A stretch of DNA of 64,000 nucleotides from Athripsodes cinereus (lineage: Eukaryota; Arthropoda; Insecta; Trichoptera; Leptoceridae). The position numbers were made by a program, and so were the translations under genes. Under the pieces are notes generated by a model. The model was given only the letters and a program-made list of their open reading frames with translations. It made no database searches and had not been told where the DNA came from. Below are positions 63,689 to 64,000 of this stretch, piece by piece. The stretch is from positions 13,061,684-13,125,683 of the forward strand of contig OX388328.1 of the NCBI GenBank assembly GCA_947579605.1, given 5' to 3'. How positions within the stretch are numbered: the first letter of the stretch is position 1; every line of letters begins with the position of its first letter.

Positions 63689-64000
63689 GTGAGTAATAAA
63701 ATAAAATAGTAATAAAATCCGGCTGTGAGTAATAATAAACAATAACATAGATTTTTGTTGATTAAGATATGAATTTATCATTCCAATTTTTTTTTTAAAG
63801 ATCAATTTGAATTTATAATAAACCCAAATGCACCCTCAGACACTATTAAAGTAAGCAATACGCTTGTGTCTTCAAGTTGGAGTATCTACAGTGAAACCTC
63901 TATCTATCGTTTTTGAAGGGACCTATTGAAATAAACTATGGATGCGGGAAAACAATGAATGCGGGAGTATAGAAAAAATCACATTAATATGTATTTTAAT

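Noticed and set aside
1..64000. A new defence or biosynthetic gene system
   Set aside because: Only two conserved host genes and transposon remnants can be supported; no gene cluster, unknown multi-domain ORF or conserved operon-like array is present.

Overview
The window is insect nuclear DNA, most likely lepidopteran. The evidence is intron-rich genes with GT-AG junctions, AT-rich spacers, and a dense load of transposable-element (TE) remnants. The remnants include a tRNA-related SINE of a type I know from moths and butterflies (2472-2725) and Helitron ends of a lepidopteran kind (start near TCTAATATATAAAATT, end CTAG before T). The order is inferred from repeat style and no database was searched.

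Two host genes are present, arranged head to head. On the minus strand, 17 exons between 52206 and the left edge encode the first 749 residues of a MAST-family serine/threonine kinase (Drosophila drop out type). The first coding exon (52053-52206) is separated from the second (15040-15119) by a 36.9 kb intron. The other exons crowd into 1-15119. Every splice phase closes without a frameshift. They give the MAST pre-kinase domain, then a kinase domain with glycine loop, Lys, Glu, HRD, DFG and APE all intact. The end of the kinase and the PDZ domain lie beyond base 1. On the plus strand, four exons from 56157 to 63688 encode the first 128 residues of Mediator subunit 26 (TFIIS N-terminal/LW domain followed by a Ser/Gln/Pro-rich linker); the gene continues past the right edge. 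The two start codons are 3.95 kb apart.

Almost everything else is TE-derived. The large MAST intron (15120-52052) is a graveyard of LINE 3' ends from several clades, SINEs, Helitrons, and short non-autonomous DNA transposons. I could place exact ends with target-site duplications (TSDs) for ten hAT-type elements (8-bp TSD), three PIF/Harbinger-like elements (3-bp TTA/TAA TSD) and one pogo/Tigger-like element (TA). Several are nested, which gives a relative insertion order. A broken calexcitin-like retrocopy (14152-14441) is joined directly to a LINE 3' tail.

I see no operon, CRISPR array, rRNA, functional tRNA or complete autonomous transposon, and no convincing undescribed biological system. 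The most unusual items are the chimeric calexcitin-LINE retrocopy, a LINE and a SINE-like family with a common 3' end, an internal module shared by hAT families with different termini, and a 1.77 kb element with repeated GATGGCAAA motifs near its ends.
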